Shown piece after piece: positions 19,009-28,079 of a stretch of DNA of 64,000 nucleotides; the first letter of the stretch is position 1, and each line of letters opens with the position of its first letter. The position numbers and the translations under genes were made by a program. Source of the DNA: Oceanospirillum sp047518265 (lineage in GTDB: Bacteria > Pseudomonadota > Gammaproteobacteria > Pseudomonadales > Halomonadaceae); contig JAKZRG010000005.1 in assembly GCA_047518265.1 (NCBI GenBank), positions 151,002 to 215,001 on the forward strand, given 5' to 3'. A model generated the notes under the pieces. It was not told the origin of the DNA, searched no databases, and saw nothing but the letters and a program-made list of their open reading frames with translations.

Positions 19009-20724
19009 TTAGCCTTCCTCTGTCTTTAGCGCTTTCTGATGGCTTATGTTTATGGGTAAATCCAGTTGAAAGTGAGCACCACTTTTACTCGGTAAACATT
19101 GAACCCTACCCTGTAATAACTGACTCACTAAGTTATAGGTAATATGCATACCTAAACCACTGCAGCCTTGATTGCGTTTCGAGGTGACAAAGGGTTCAAA
19201 TAGCCTTTGTTGCCAGTCATCGGGAACTCCTACACCATTATCCTTATAATCGATTCTAAAAGCGTCTGCTGCCGTTTGTTGACTGATGGTGATACTGATC
19301 TGGCCACCGGTTTGGTTTTCAAAGCCGTGGATCATGGAGTTAATAATCAGATTACTGAAAATCTGGTAATAACAACCGGGGTAGCTATCCAATAGCAATT
19401 TATCCGGGCCATGAATCTCTATACTGGGCTTACAGAGTTTTAAGCTGGGTTGTAGGGATAATAGGATTTCATTGAGATAGTTAACCAGATCAAATTTACG
19501 CTGTTGCTCACTGGATTGGTCTACGGATACCTGTTTAAAGGCACTGATGAGCTGCGCTGCTCGTTCCAGATTTTGACAGATCAGTTGGCTGCTTTCCAAA
19601 GCCAAGCCTGCTAAAGGGTTATCCGGTTGCTGTTGTTGAATTATTTGTGCCCGATCCGATAGGAAGGTGGCAGCGGTAAAGCCAATACCGATAGGGGTGT
19701 TAATCTCGTGGGCTACTCCTGCCACTAAACCGCCTAGGGCGGCCATTTTTTCTGATTCTACTAACTGTTGTTGTGCGGCTTTAAGCTGGGTCAGTGTGGT
19801 TTCCAGCTCTTGGTTACGACTTTCTAATTGACTTGTTTTCTCTTCTAACAGATCGCTTCTTTCTTCCAACTCCAGCCCTCTTTCTTCCAGCTGTAAGCTC
19901 TTTTCTTTTAATTCCGTGGTGCGTTGTTCTACTCGGTCTTCCAGTTCGCTATTTAACTGTTCAAGCTCTGTATTCAGTTCAGCTAAAGCATGCTCAGCAG
20001 CCTGACGTTTTTGTATATCATTCAGCATGGACTGGCGCATGGTATTCATGGCAGAGACCACATCACCTAACTCGTCATTACGGTCGGCTTGGCGTTTTAA
20101 TAACAGGGGCTGATCCAATTGATCTAGCTTTAAGCGTCGAGCATAGGCCGCCATGGTGCTCATATGTCGAGTAACTAGGTGGTGAAAAATGGTCAGAATA
20201 AAAATAGAGACGAGAAAGGTCTTAATGCCCTGAGAGGCTAGAATAACCAGAATCTTATCGCCTAAGCGCCCATAAACCTCATCCAGACTGATAATCAGAG
20301 TGAGTTGTCCCACCTGAATCTGTTGCCCTTCATGATTCTTATGCTGTAGCGCGTAATGTCGCTCCAATAAGGGGCCTTGCTGTGGCCTGCTGCCGGAAAA
20401 ATAAGCATCACCATATTGAGAGCTGATTTCCAGATAGCGCACATCCGGTAACTGAATCAGACCGTCCAGTTGCACCTGTACCTGTGCAGGACTGATCTCC
20501 CACAAGCTGTTAGATAGGCTTTTTAGAGAGCTGTTCTCAATCTGTTGTAAACGTTCATCAATGGCTGAAAGCTCATAGCGATAATCGATCCATAGCTGAG
20601 TCCCCGTGGCGACTAAAGTAATGGCGGAACTGCACAACAGAATAGCGGTTAGCAGGCGTAGGCCCAGAGGATTTTGTTGGCAGAACTGTTTAACGCGTCG
20701 TCTAAAACCTTGCAATAGCGACAT
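19009..20724 (-). CDS. Membrane sensor histidine kinase with long coiled coil
   Basis: 571 residues: membrane segments near 22-42 and 158-178 around a periplasmic domain of about 115 residues, HAMP, a coiled coil (about 235-330) made of near-repeating LEER/LEEK heptads, a His box GVAHEINTPIG, and a HATPase domain with N box (NSMIHGF), DNGVGVP and GLGMH. It should autophosphorylate on His and phosphorylate a response regulator not encoded here. It converges on the orphan TAXI receptor gene, 50 bases away. Confidence 0.9.
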   Translation of the reverse strand: MSLLQGFRRRVKQFCQQNPLGLRLLTAILLCSSAITLVATGTQLWIDYRYELSAIDERLQQIENSSLKSLSNSLWEISPAQVQVQLDGLIQLPDVRYLEISSQYGDAYFSGSRPQQGPLLERHYALQHKNHEGQQIQVGQLTLIISLDEVYGRLGDKILVILASQGIKTFLVSIFILTIFHHLVTRHMSTMAAYARRLKLDQLDQPLLLKRQADRNDELGDVVSAMNTMRQSMLNDIQKRQAAEHALAELNTELEQLNSELEDRVEQRTTELKEKSLQLEERGLELEERSDLLEEKTSQLESRNQELETTLTQLKAAQQQLVESEKMAALGGLVAGVAHEINTPIGIGFTAATFLSDRAQIIQQQQPDNPLAGLALESSQLICQNLERAAQLISAFKQVSVDQSSEQQRKFDLVNYLNEILLSLQPSLKLCKPSIEIHGPDKLLLDSYPGCYYQIFSNLIINSMIHGFENQTGGQISITISQQTAADAFRIDYKDNGVGVPDDWQQRLFEPFVTSKRNQGCSGLGMHITYNLVSQLLQGRVQCLPSKSGAHFQLDLPINISHQKALKTEEG

Positions 20725-20902
20725 CAGTTTTCTCTAACTGGCATGAGATAGTTTTATTTTCAGCATTTTTCTTTGTAAATGAAATATTAGAACGCTAAAT
20801 GGCACGGAAGGAGGTTTTATTGGCATGGAAGGCGGTCTGCTATATGGCTTGTTTGCAGTACCTTGTTTTGGCCTCCTGACACCTTGTCTGACAGGGGGCG
20901 TT

Positions 20903-21029
20903 GATAACAAACCTACGGGATATCTCGGTTAAGCATTATCGGAATTGGCCCTGATGTGATTAACCTTCCGCCCGGTCTGAATGATTTGAATAAGATCGTC
21001 AGACTTTTGTCATCGTAGGGTTTGTTATC
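20903..21029. repeat. Inverted repeat before the TAXI receptor gene
   Basis: GATAACAAACCTACG (20903-20917) and CGTAGGGTTTGTTATC (21014-21029) form complementary arms about 96 bases apart, in the 375-base gap upstream of the TAXI gene. The gap also has a short direct repeat (GGAAGGAGG/GGAAGGCGG). It may be a leader structure or a paired operator; no gene is seen. Confidence 0.4.
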
Positions 21030-21099
21030 GGCTTTAGATCTTTGGCTTTTGAGCTAAACCACTTCCCGTCTACGGGACAATAACGATAAGAAGGTTACC

Positions 21100-22089
21100 A
21101 TGTCACTGAAAACTAAACTTGCCACCACGCTATTATCCTCCGCTGTCGGCCTAGCCGCTTCTTTTGGTTCGGTTACCGCTAGTGCGAGTCAGACTTATGT
21201 GAATATTGGCACAGGTGGACAGACCGGTGTTTATTACGTTGTAGGTCAGTCCATGTGCCGTCTGGTTAACCGTGGCACCAGTGATCATGGTATCAAGTGT
21301 ACTGCACCTTCTACCGGTGGTTCCGTAGCAAATATTAACGCCATTCGTAAGGGTCAACAGGATATGGGCATGGCTCAATCCGATTGGCAGTACTACGCAC
21401 TAAATGGCACAAAACACGCGTCTTTCGAGAAGCAGGGGCCGTTTAATAACTTACGTGCCCTCTTTGCCGTTCATAACGAACCTTTTACCGTTGTTGCCCG
21501 TGCCGATTCTGGTATCAAACATTTTGATGATCTGGCCGGTAAGCGTGTAAACCTACAAAATCCAGGTTCTGGTACTCGCGGTACAATGGAACTGATCATG
21601 GCTGAAAAAGGCTGGGATAAAGGTACCTTCAAACTGGCTTCTGAGCTGAAAGCATCTGAACAGGCACAGGCCCTGTGTGACAACAAGATCGATGCCATGC
21701 TTTATTCCGTCGGCCACCCATCCGGTGCCATCAAAGAAGCGACGACTTCTTGTGATGCTAAAGTGATTCCAGTGACTGGCCCTGTGATCAGTAAGCTGAT
21801 CAATGGTAATGATTTCTACGCCAAAGCCACCATTAAAGGCGGTATGTATCAGGGCTCTGCCAGTGACGTCGCCACTTTTGGTAATGCAGCGACCATGGTG
21901 ACCTCTTCTGATGTGGATAACGAAACCGTCTACCAAGTGGTGAAAGCTGTATTTGATAACTTTGATCGCTTTAAGCGCCTACACCCAGCGTTCGCTAACC
22001 TAGACCCTAAAACCATGATCTCTGGTGGTCTGTCTGCGCCTCTACATGACGGTGCGGTACGTTACTACAAAGAGAAAGGTTGGATGTAA
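21100..22089 (+). CDS. TAXI-family TRAP transporter solute receptor
   Basis: 329 residues with a clear signal peptide ending near ASASQ, and TAXI motifs IGTGGQTGVYYVVGQSMCRLVN and YSVGHPSGAIKEA. It binds solute in the periplasm and hands it to the fused membrane subunit encoded 200 bases downstream. A good ribosome site (AAGAAGG) precedes the ATG. A hairpin follows, which would allow more receptor than permease. Family ligands include glutamate, glutamine and dicarboxylates; the ligand here is not predictable. Confidence 0.9.
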   Translation: MSLKTKLATTLLSSAVGLAASFGSVTASASQTYVNIGTGGQTGVYYVVGQSMCRLVNRGTSDHGIKCTAPSTGGSVANINAIRKGQQDMGMAQSDWQYYALNGTKHASFEKQGPFNNLRALFAVHNEPFTVVARADSGIKHFDDLAGKRVNLQNPGSGTRGTMELIMAEKGWDKGTFKLASELKASEQAQALCDNKIDAMLYSVGHPSGAIKEATTSCDAKVIPVTGPVISKLINGNDFYAKATIKGGMYQGSASDVATFGNAATMVTSSDVDNETVYQVVKAVFDNFDRFKRLHPAFANLDPKTMISGGLSAPLHDGAVRYYKEKGWM

Positions 22090-22110
22090 TCCCTATTTTT
22101 AAATCTCCGA

Positions 22111-22138
22111 ATAAGGCATTTGGTCTCGAATGCCTTAT
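22111..22138 (+). terminator. Hairpin between TAXI receptor and permease
   Basis: Perfect ten-base arms ATAAGGCATT / AATGCCTTAT, with CGCTTTT after. Likely a partial terminator or RNA-stabilising hairpin that raises receptor expression over the permease. Confidence 0.6.
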
Positions 22139-22290
22139 CGCTTTTGAAGATACATTCCGCTTTTTAAAGATATCTGAGTGTCTTTAAAAAATGATTGTCT
22201 TCCTTAAACCCTCTGTTTCCTCAAACCCACGCGTGCCGTGATTGCTGAAGCAGAGGGCTTTTTTTTCCCGTTTTTTCTTGAGGAGCTCAT

Positions 22291-24969
22291 ATGACGCAGA
22301 CTCATCCCTCTCCTGCTGGCGATAAAAGCCAAAACGACTCAGTTCTTGATGACAAAGAGCTTGATGACACGGCTCTTGATGATAAAGAGCTGCAAGATAT
22401 GGTGGCCGCCAATGATACTGGTGCTCGTATCCCCGAAGGCTGGCAGGGTAAAACGCTGCTAGGTGCTGCATTGTTCTGGTCACTGTTTCAGCTATGGATC
22501 GCCTCACCATTACCCTTTTATGATTGGCCGCTAATCGGTAGTTTCGGTATTTTTAATGATACGGAAGTACGGGCTATTCATTTAGGGTTTGCCATCTTCT
22601 TGGCCTTTACCGCTTACCCGGCCTTAAGCCGTTCCCCGCGTCATCAGATTCCTATTACAGATATTGGCTTATCCCTAATCGGTGCCTTTGCAGCCTCTTA
22701 TATCTTCCTGTTTTATGAGCAGTTGGCCAGTCGACCAGGCCTACCTAATACTCAGGATATAGTGGTTGCGGTTATCGGTATTGTGCTGCTTTTGGAAGCG
22801 GCTCGCCGGACACTTGGCCCACCTTTGATGATCGTGGCCATTGTCTTTTTAACCTATTCTCTGGCTGGCGCTTATATGCCGGATATCATTGCTCATAAGG
22901 GCGTGAGTCTGGAAGAGCTGGTGAATCACCAATGGCTGACCACAGAAGGTGTCTTTGGTATTGCTCTGGGCGTCTCCTCAAACTTTGTTTTCCTGTTTGT
23001 CTTGTTTGGTGCTCTATTAGATAAAGCCGGTGCCGGTAACTACTTTATTCAGGTGGCGTTTTCATTATTGGGCCATATGCGTGGCGGTCCGGCAAAAGCG
23101 GCGGTAGTCTCTTCTGGTTTAACCGGTTTAATCTCAGGTTCCTCTATTGCCAATGTAGTCACCACCGGCACCTTTACCATCCCTATGATGAAGCGGGTGG
23201 GCTTTTCCTCAGAAAAAGCCGGTGCAGTGGAAGTGGCTTCGTCGGTTAATGGTCAGATTATGCCGCCTGTTATGGGGGCTGCGGCGTTTCTGATGGTGGA
23301 GTATGTGGGCATCTCCTATGTGGATGTGATTACTCATGCCTTCCTGCCTGCGCTGATCTCCTATATCGCTCTGATCTATATCGTGCATCTGGAAGCGTTG
23401 AAGCTGAATATGCAGGGGCTGCCTCGTCGTACTGAGGTGAAAAGCTGGCAATTGCGTTTAATCGGTCTATTAAGTGGTTTCTTGGTGACCTGTGCGATTT
23501 CTGCCGGGGTTTACTTTGGTATCGGTTGGATTAAACCCGTCTTTGGTGATTGGGCTGGCTTAGTGATAGGTCTGTTGTTGATGGCAACCTATATCAACTT
23601 GGTACGTTTTGCCGCCAAGGTACCGGATCTAAAACTGGATGATCCTAATGCGCCTATGGAGCAACTGCCAGAAGTGGGGCCAACGGTTAAATCTGGTCTG
23701 CATTTTTTGCTACCTGTTGTGGTGCTGGTCTGGTGTTTGATGATCGAACGCTTGTCCCCAGGTTTATCCGCCTTTTGGGCCACGGTACTGATGATCATCA
23801 TCTTGGTGACTCAGCGTCCTTTGACGGCTTATTTCCGAAAAGAAGATACCGTTCCAGCACGATTAAAGCAGGGTTTTAATGAACTGATCGACGGTCTGAT
23901 TACCGGTGCCCGTAATATGATTGGTATCGGTATTGCCACAGCGACAGCGGGTATTATTGTTGGAGCGGTGTCTCAGACCGGTGTCGGTTCCGTATTGGCA
24001 GATCTGGTAGAAGTACTCTCCATGGGTAATCTGCTCTTGATGCTGTTACTGACGGCAGTCCTGAGTCTGATCCTGGGTATGGGTTTGCCTACCACGGCGA
24101 ACTACATAGTGGTGTCCTCTTTGTTAGCACCTGTGGTGATCTCTCTGGGTCAGGAGTCCGGTCTGATTGTCCCTCTGATTGCTGTGCACTTGTTTGTGTT
24201 CTATTTCGGCATTATGGCGGATGTCACGCCGCCAGTGGGATTAGCTTCTTTTGCTGCCGCCGCAGTATCCGGTGGTGATCCGATCCGTACCGGTTTTGTC
24301 GCTTTTGCTTATAGCTTGCGTACCGCTGCGTTGCCTTTCCTGTTTATCTTTAATACGGATCTCTTGCTGATCGACGTGAGTTGGTTGGAAGGTGTGCAGA
24401 TCTTTATCACGGCCACTATTGCTATGCTGGTCTTTACCGCAGCGACGCAAGGTTACTTCTTCAGCCGTAACCGTTGGTATGAAACCGTGCTGCTATTACT
24501 GATTGCATTCTCTATGTTCCGTCCGGGTTTCTGGATGGATCGTATTGTGGCGCCTTATCAAACCGTTGCACCGTCTGCTGTGGTGGAAACATTAAATGAT
24601 GTTGCGCCGGGTACCGAACTGCGTTTCTGGATTGATGGTGAAGATGCCGTAGGTAATGCCCGTTCCTTTGTGGCTAATCTGACCTTGGGTGAAGGTGGTA
24701 ACGGTCAGGAACGTCTGGCAGGTACCGGTATTGAACTGCTGAATAGTAACGGCAAGGTGATTGTTGATTATGTCGGTTTTGACAGCGCGGCAGAAAAAGC
24801 CGGTCTGGCCTTTGATCAGATCATTACTGGGGTGGAAGTGCCTCAAGTGCAACCGCCAAAACAGCTGATGTATGTTCCGGCCCTTATCCTGTTATTTATG
24901 CTGGTGCTGGTGCAGCGTCGTCGCAGAGATAATGACACAGTGGCTCAGCCGCAAAATGTACCGGCTTAA
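22291..24969 (+). CDS. TRAP transporter fused 4TM/12TM permease (TAXI type)
   Basis: 892 residues: hydrophilic acidic N-terminus with a DDKELDD-type repeat, then about 16-18 membrane helices that fuse the small and large TRAP subunits, with the DctM-like motifs SGSSIANVVTTGTFTIPMM and GMGLPTTANYIVVS, and a C-terminal soluble DUF3394-like part before a last helix. It uses an ion gradient to import the solute delivered by the TAXI receptor. GAGGAG seven bases upstream of the ATG sets the start. Confidence 0.92.
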   Translation: MTQTHPSPAGDKSQNDSVLDDKELDDTALDDKELQDMVAANDTGARIPEGWQGKTLLGAALFWSLFQLWIASPLPFYDWPLIGSFGIFNDTEVRAIHLGFAIFLAFTAYPALSRSPRHQIPITDIGLSLIGAFAASYIFLFYEQLASRPGLPNTQDIVVAVIGIVLLLEAARRTLGPPLMIVAIVFLTYSLAGAYMPDIIAHKGVSLEELVNHQWLTTEGVFGIALGVSSNFVFLFVLFGALLDKAGAGNYFIQVAFSLLGHMRGGPAKAAVVSSGLTGLISGSSIANVVTTGTFTIPMMKRVGFSSEKAGAVEVASSVNGQIMPPVMGAAAFLMVEYVGISYVDVITHAFLPALISYIALIYIVHLEALKLNMQGLPRRTEVKSWQLRLIGLLSGFLVTCAISAGVYFGIGWIKPVFGDWAGLVIGLLLMATYINLVRFAAKVPDLKLDDPNAPMEQLPEVGPTVKSGLHFLLPVVVLVWCLMIERLSPGLSAFWATVLMIIILVTQRPLTAYFRKEDTVPARLKQGFNELIDGLITGARNMIGIGIATATAGIIVGAVSQTGVGSVLADLVEVLSMGNLLLMLLLTAVLSLILGMGLPTTANYIVVSSLLAPVVISLGQESGLIVPLIAVHLFVFYFGIMADVTPPVGLASFAAAAVSGGDPIRTGFVAFAYSLRTAALPFLFIFNTDLLLIDVSWLEGVQIFITATIAMLVFTAATQGYFFSRNRWYETVLLLLIAFSMFRPGFWMDRIVAPYQTVAPSAVVETLNDVAPGTELRFWIDGEDAVGNARSFVANLTLGEGGNGQERLAGTGIELLNSNGKVIVDYVGFDSAAEKAGLAFDQIITGVEVPQVQPPKQLMYVPALILLFMLVLVQRRRRDNDTVAQPQNVPA

Positions 24970-25492
24970 CCGTTAAAAGAAGGATTAACGACAGGAAAAG
25001 ACCTCACTTTGGCTACACTGATATAAAAGGCCAATGTGGGGCTATTTTCTCAAAGGCTAAGCTCCAGAGCGGACGTTTTTCCTACAGAGTGATGGATACA
25101 CGTAGCGTGGATAAGCCAGAGGCGCATCCGCGAATACACTATCACTGCCAAATTTAAATATGGAAGAACTTTTGTTTAGCTGCTTAGTTCGATGTACACC
25201 TAACATTAGTTTGGTGATGCTTGGTTTAACAAGAAACCCCGCTGGCCTAAAGTTCAGCTCTCAATCGATAAGTGATGTTAACGGCCCTTTCGACTACCTG
25301 AATATTTTGTTTATTGCGATCAAAGTAGACAGAGATGTCCGTAATTTAAAAAAAAGGTCGCATCACTGACAGATTATCTGGCCGTCTTCATCAAGAATAG
25401 ATAGACAGGATAAGACGGCTAGGGCTTGGAACAATAAGCCGAACCAGCATTACCTTCTCGTTAAACGGAAAGATAAATTAGAGGATGATGTG
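24970..25492. other. Intergenic region with an imperfect hairpin and a dispersed repeat copy
   Basis: About 520 bases after the permease. It holds an imperfect inverted repeat (CCTCACTTTGGC / GGCCAATGTGGGG, about 24992-25034) that may end the transport operon, and one copy of a short dispersed repeat (25165-25187). A 69-codon frame at 25160 begins inside that repeat and has no family features, so I do not call it a gene. Confidence 0.4.
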
Positions 25493-25924
25493 ATGTTTCA
25501 GAAAGTGTTAGTACCTGTAGATTTAGGTGAACCGGATTTTAGTCAGAAAGCGTTGAAATTGGCCCTGCGTGAGGTCAAAGAAAATGGCGCTGAGTTGCAT
25601 TTGATCACGGTTGTCCCTGGATTCAGTAACGCTTTGGTAGCGTCTTACTTCAGTGAAGAAGAGCACGTTAAAGCCGTCAAAAAGGTGGCTAAACAATTAA
25701 AGAAATTTGCTGCGGATAAGCTACCGGACAAGGTTAAACCTGTCCTAAAAGTTTATGAAGGTTCTCCGGCAGAATCCATTCTCCTGCATATCAAACGCAA
25801 GGAGATTGATCTGGTTTTGATGTCGGCGCACCACAGATCCAAGCTAAACGAGTTCTTACTGGGATCAGTATCGGCTCGGGTAGCAGAGCGTGCCAATTGC
25901 TCGGTTATGTTATTAAAAAACTGA
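25493..25924 (+). CDS. Universal stress protein, UspA family
   Basis: 143 residues with the Usp fold pattern: start MFQKVLVPVDLGEPDFSQKA, central DLVLMSAHH and C-terminal LLGSVSARVAERANCSVMLL. The ATP-binding glycine motif is degenerate (SAHHRS where G-x2-G is expected). Usp genes next to TRAP operons, such as TeaD with TeaABC, tune transport, and this one lies just after the TAXI-TRAP genes. GAGGA seven bases upstream supports ATG 25493. Confidence 0.85.
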   Translation: MFQKVLVPVDLGEPDFSQKALKLALREVKENGAELHLITVVPGFSNALVASYFSEEEHVKAVKKVAKQLKKFAADKLPDKVKPVLKVYEGSPAESILLHIKRKEIDLVLMSAHHRSKLNEFLLGSVSARVAERANCSVMLLKN

Positions 25925-26072
25925 GCGATGTACCGGAACAAACGAATACGATTTTATTAAACCGAGCCTTTACCACAGACCTTGCACGGTTCAGTCATGG
26001 ATAGCCAAGCAAGTATGGGTCTAAAGGTAAAAGCCTTCACTAGCCTAAGTTAATAAAGATAAGTATACGACT

Positions 26073-26291
26073 ATGAGCATTTACAGCCAGATCACTCCAA
26101 TCCAGTTTGCCCTAGAAATCCGTGAATTTGCAGCCGATAGCTGCTGGGTTTATCGCCATGATATGGGGCAAGACGGTACATTAAAGCCGACACCACGCAT
26201 TGTCTTTTTTACTCAGACCCGTGAGAAAGCAATGGAATGGATAGATGCTCAGCGTCGTAGCCAAGAGGGCTGTGTGGTTCTTGCTAACTAA
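26073..26291 (+). CDS. Small hypothetical protein
   Basis: 72 residues, soluble, with mixed charge and aromatic residues (SCWVYRHDMGQDG). I do not recognise the family. Support is a compact frame, and a strong terminator about 90 bases after its stop. The upstream AAAGATAAG is only a weak ribosome site. Confidence 0.55.
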   Translation: MSIYSQITPIQFALEIREFAADSCWVYRHDMGQDGTLKPTPRIVFFTQTREKAMEWIDAQRRSQEGCVVLAN

Positions 26292-26380
26292 TAAGTGATA
26301 GCGATAGCACCCTACTAGAGTTAGGGTATCTGTTTGTTATAAATATTAGAATTCTAGTATTTGATAAACAGTATTAATCA

Positions 26381-26419
26381 AAAGACCCGAGCGCCTTATT
26401 TTGGCTCTCGGGTCTTTTT
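26381..26419 (+). terminator. Rho-independent terminator
   Basis: Arms AAAGACCCGAG and CTCGGGTCTTT with a 15-base loop, followed by a T-run. It ends the small-protein transcript. The 300 bases to the creatinase start hold no gene and should contain its promoter. Confidence 0.85.
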
Positions 26420-26718
26420 GTTTTCGGTTTACAGACACACCAACTTCCCCTCTGATATCTCTCGATAACACCTGCTCTTTTGACCTGATTTATTTCCTCT
26501 TTTAAACCCTATTTAAGCGCAAGACCTTGTTATCACTTGGTCATTTGCAACGTAAATGTCTTCATTAAAACTATTGATTTCTTTTATGTCGTCGGTGTCG
26601 CTAGTCTGATTCTCCAGCAGCAGAGAGCTTGCTAATGACGGGCTGGAATACAGAAGAACCAGCGCTCATATGTGAAGAGACTATAAAAGCAAGATATAAA
26701 AATAAGAGGATTTCAAAC

Positions 26719-27930
26719 ATGCAGATGCCACCAACGGTGCTGATCCCTAACGGCGAAAAAGTACGGCCAACATTTTCCAAAGAGGAGATGAGTGGCCGAT
26801 TAGCCAAACTACGTCGCTATATGGCAGAGAATGATCTGCAGGCCGTATTATTCACGTCTTACCACAACATCAATTACTACAGTGATTTTGTCTACTGCCG
26901 TTTTGGCCGTGACTACGGTTTGGTGGTGACTCAGGACTCTTATACCACGGTAACCGCCAATATTGATGGTGGCCAACCTTACCGTCGCAACCAGTTGGGC
27001 GACAACGTGGTTTATACGGATTGGCAGAAAGATAACTTCTTCTATGCCGTGAAAAATCTGGTTAAGGATGGCGGTAAGTTTGGTGTCGAATTTGACCATA
27101 TGCCACTGCAAAATCTGGAGAAGATGAAGACGGCTTTCCCTACCTCCCAGTTTGTTGATATCGGCGTACCGACCATGCAGATGCGGATGATCAAGTCTGC
27201 AGAAGAGATCACTGTGATTAAGCAGGGTGCTCGTGTGGCGGATGTGGGCGGTGCCGCTATTCGTGATGCTATTGCCGTGGGTGTGCCTGAGTATGAAATT
27301 GCTCTGGCCGGTGTTCAGGCCATGGTACGTGAAATCGCTGGTACCTTCCCTCATGGTGAGTTGATGGATACCTGGGTTTGGTTCCAATCCGGCATCAATA
27401 CCGATGGCGCTCATAACCCGGTCACCAGTCGCAAAGTAGAGGCGGGGGATATTCTCAGCCTGAATACCTTCCCTATGATTGCCGGTTACTACACCGCTTT
27501 GGAACGTACCCTGTTCAGTGAGCATGTATCTGATCGCCATCTAGAGCTGTGGGAGATCAACTGTAAGGTGCATCGCCGTGGTCTGGAGCTTATCCGTCCT
27601 GGTGCTCGTTGCTGTGATATCGCCGCTGAGCTAAATGAAATTTTCCTTGAACACGATGTGCTGCAATACCGCACCTTCGGCTACGGCCATTCCTTTGGCA
27701 CCTTAAGCCACTACTACGGTCGTGAAGCGGGTCTGGAACTGCGTGAAGACGTGGAAACGGTAATCGAGCCAGGCATGGTGGTCTCTATGGAGCCAATGTT
27801 GATGCTACCAGAAGGCATGGCCGGTGCGGGTGGTTATCGCGAACACGACATCTTAGTCGTGGGTGAGGATACGGTTGAAAACATCACTCGTTTCCCATTC
27901 GGCCCAGAGTTCAACATCGTTAAATCTTAA
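26719..27930 (+). CDS. Creatinase (creatine amidinohydrolase, EC 3.5.3.3)
   Basis: 403 residues, the same length as Pseudomonas putida creatinase, when started at ATG 26719 (AGAGGA eight bases upstream; the N-terminus MQMPPT also fits). It hydrolyses creatine to sarcosine and urea in the cytoplasm. Residues known to matter in the Pseudomonas enzyme fall at the same numbers: Phe62, Arg64, His232 (GAHNPV), Tyr258, Glu262, Arg335 and Glu358. It has the metal-free creatinase variant of the M24 fold. A TRAP solute receptor gene follows in the same direction after 150 bases, suggesting coupled uptake. Urease and sarcosine oxidase are not in the window. Confidence 0.93.
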   Translation: MQMPPTVLIPNGEKVRPTFSKEEMSGRLAKLRRYMAENDLQAVLFTSYHNINYYSDFVYCRFGRDYGLVVTQDSYTTVTANIDGGQPYRRNQLGDNVVYTDWQKDNFFYAVKNLVKDGGKFGVEFDHMPLQNLEKMKTAFPTSQFVDIGVPTMQMRMIKSAEEITVIKQGARVADVGGAAIRDAIAVGVPEYEIALAGVQAMVREIAGTFPHGELMDTWVWFQSGINTDGAHNPVTSRKVEAGDILSLNTFPMIAGYYTALERTLFSEHVSDRHLELWEINCKVHRRGLELIRPGARCCDIAAELNEIFLEHDVLQYRTFGYGHSFGTLSHYYGREAGLELREDVETVIEPGMVVSMEPMLMLPEGMAGAGGYREHDILVVGEDTVENITRFPFGPEFNIVKS

Positions 27931-27958
27931 GACTTCATTCTGATAGCTAAATGACAAA

Positions 27959-28000
27959 AGCAGCCTGTTTATCATCTGACCATGGAATAAACAGGTTGCT
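27959..28000 (+). terminator. Hairpin between creatinase and TRAP receptor genes
   Basis: Fourteen-base arms AGCAGCCTGTTTAT and ATAAACAGGTTGCT pair with one G-U. No long T-run follows, so it may only attenuate read-through into the TRAP genes or stabilise the creatinase message. Confidence 0.5.
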
Positions 28001-28079
28001 GCTAAATCATGCATGACCAAATAAGAAACGCTCCAGCTAATAAAAACGCTCCGCTAATAACAACAACAGAGGCGATACA

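Noticed and set aside
25160..25369. 69-codon frame after the TAXI permease
   Set aside because: Its start lies in a dispersed repeat and it shows no protein features; a genuine gene is unlikely.
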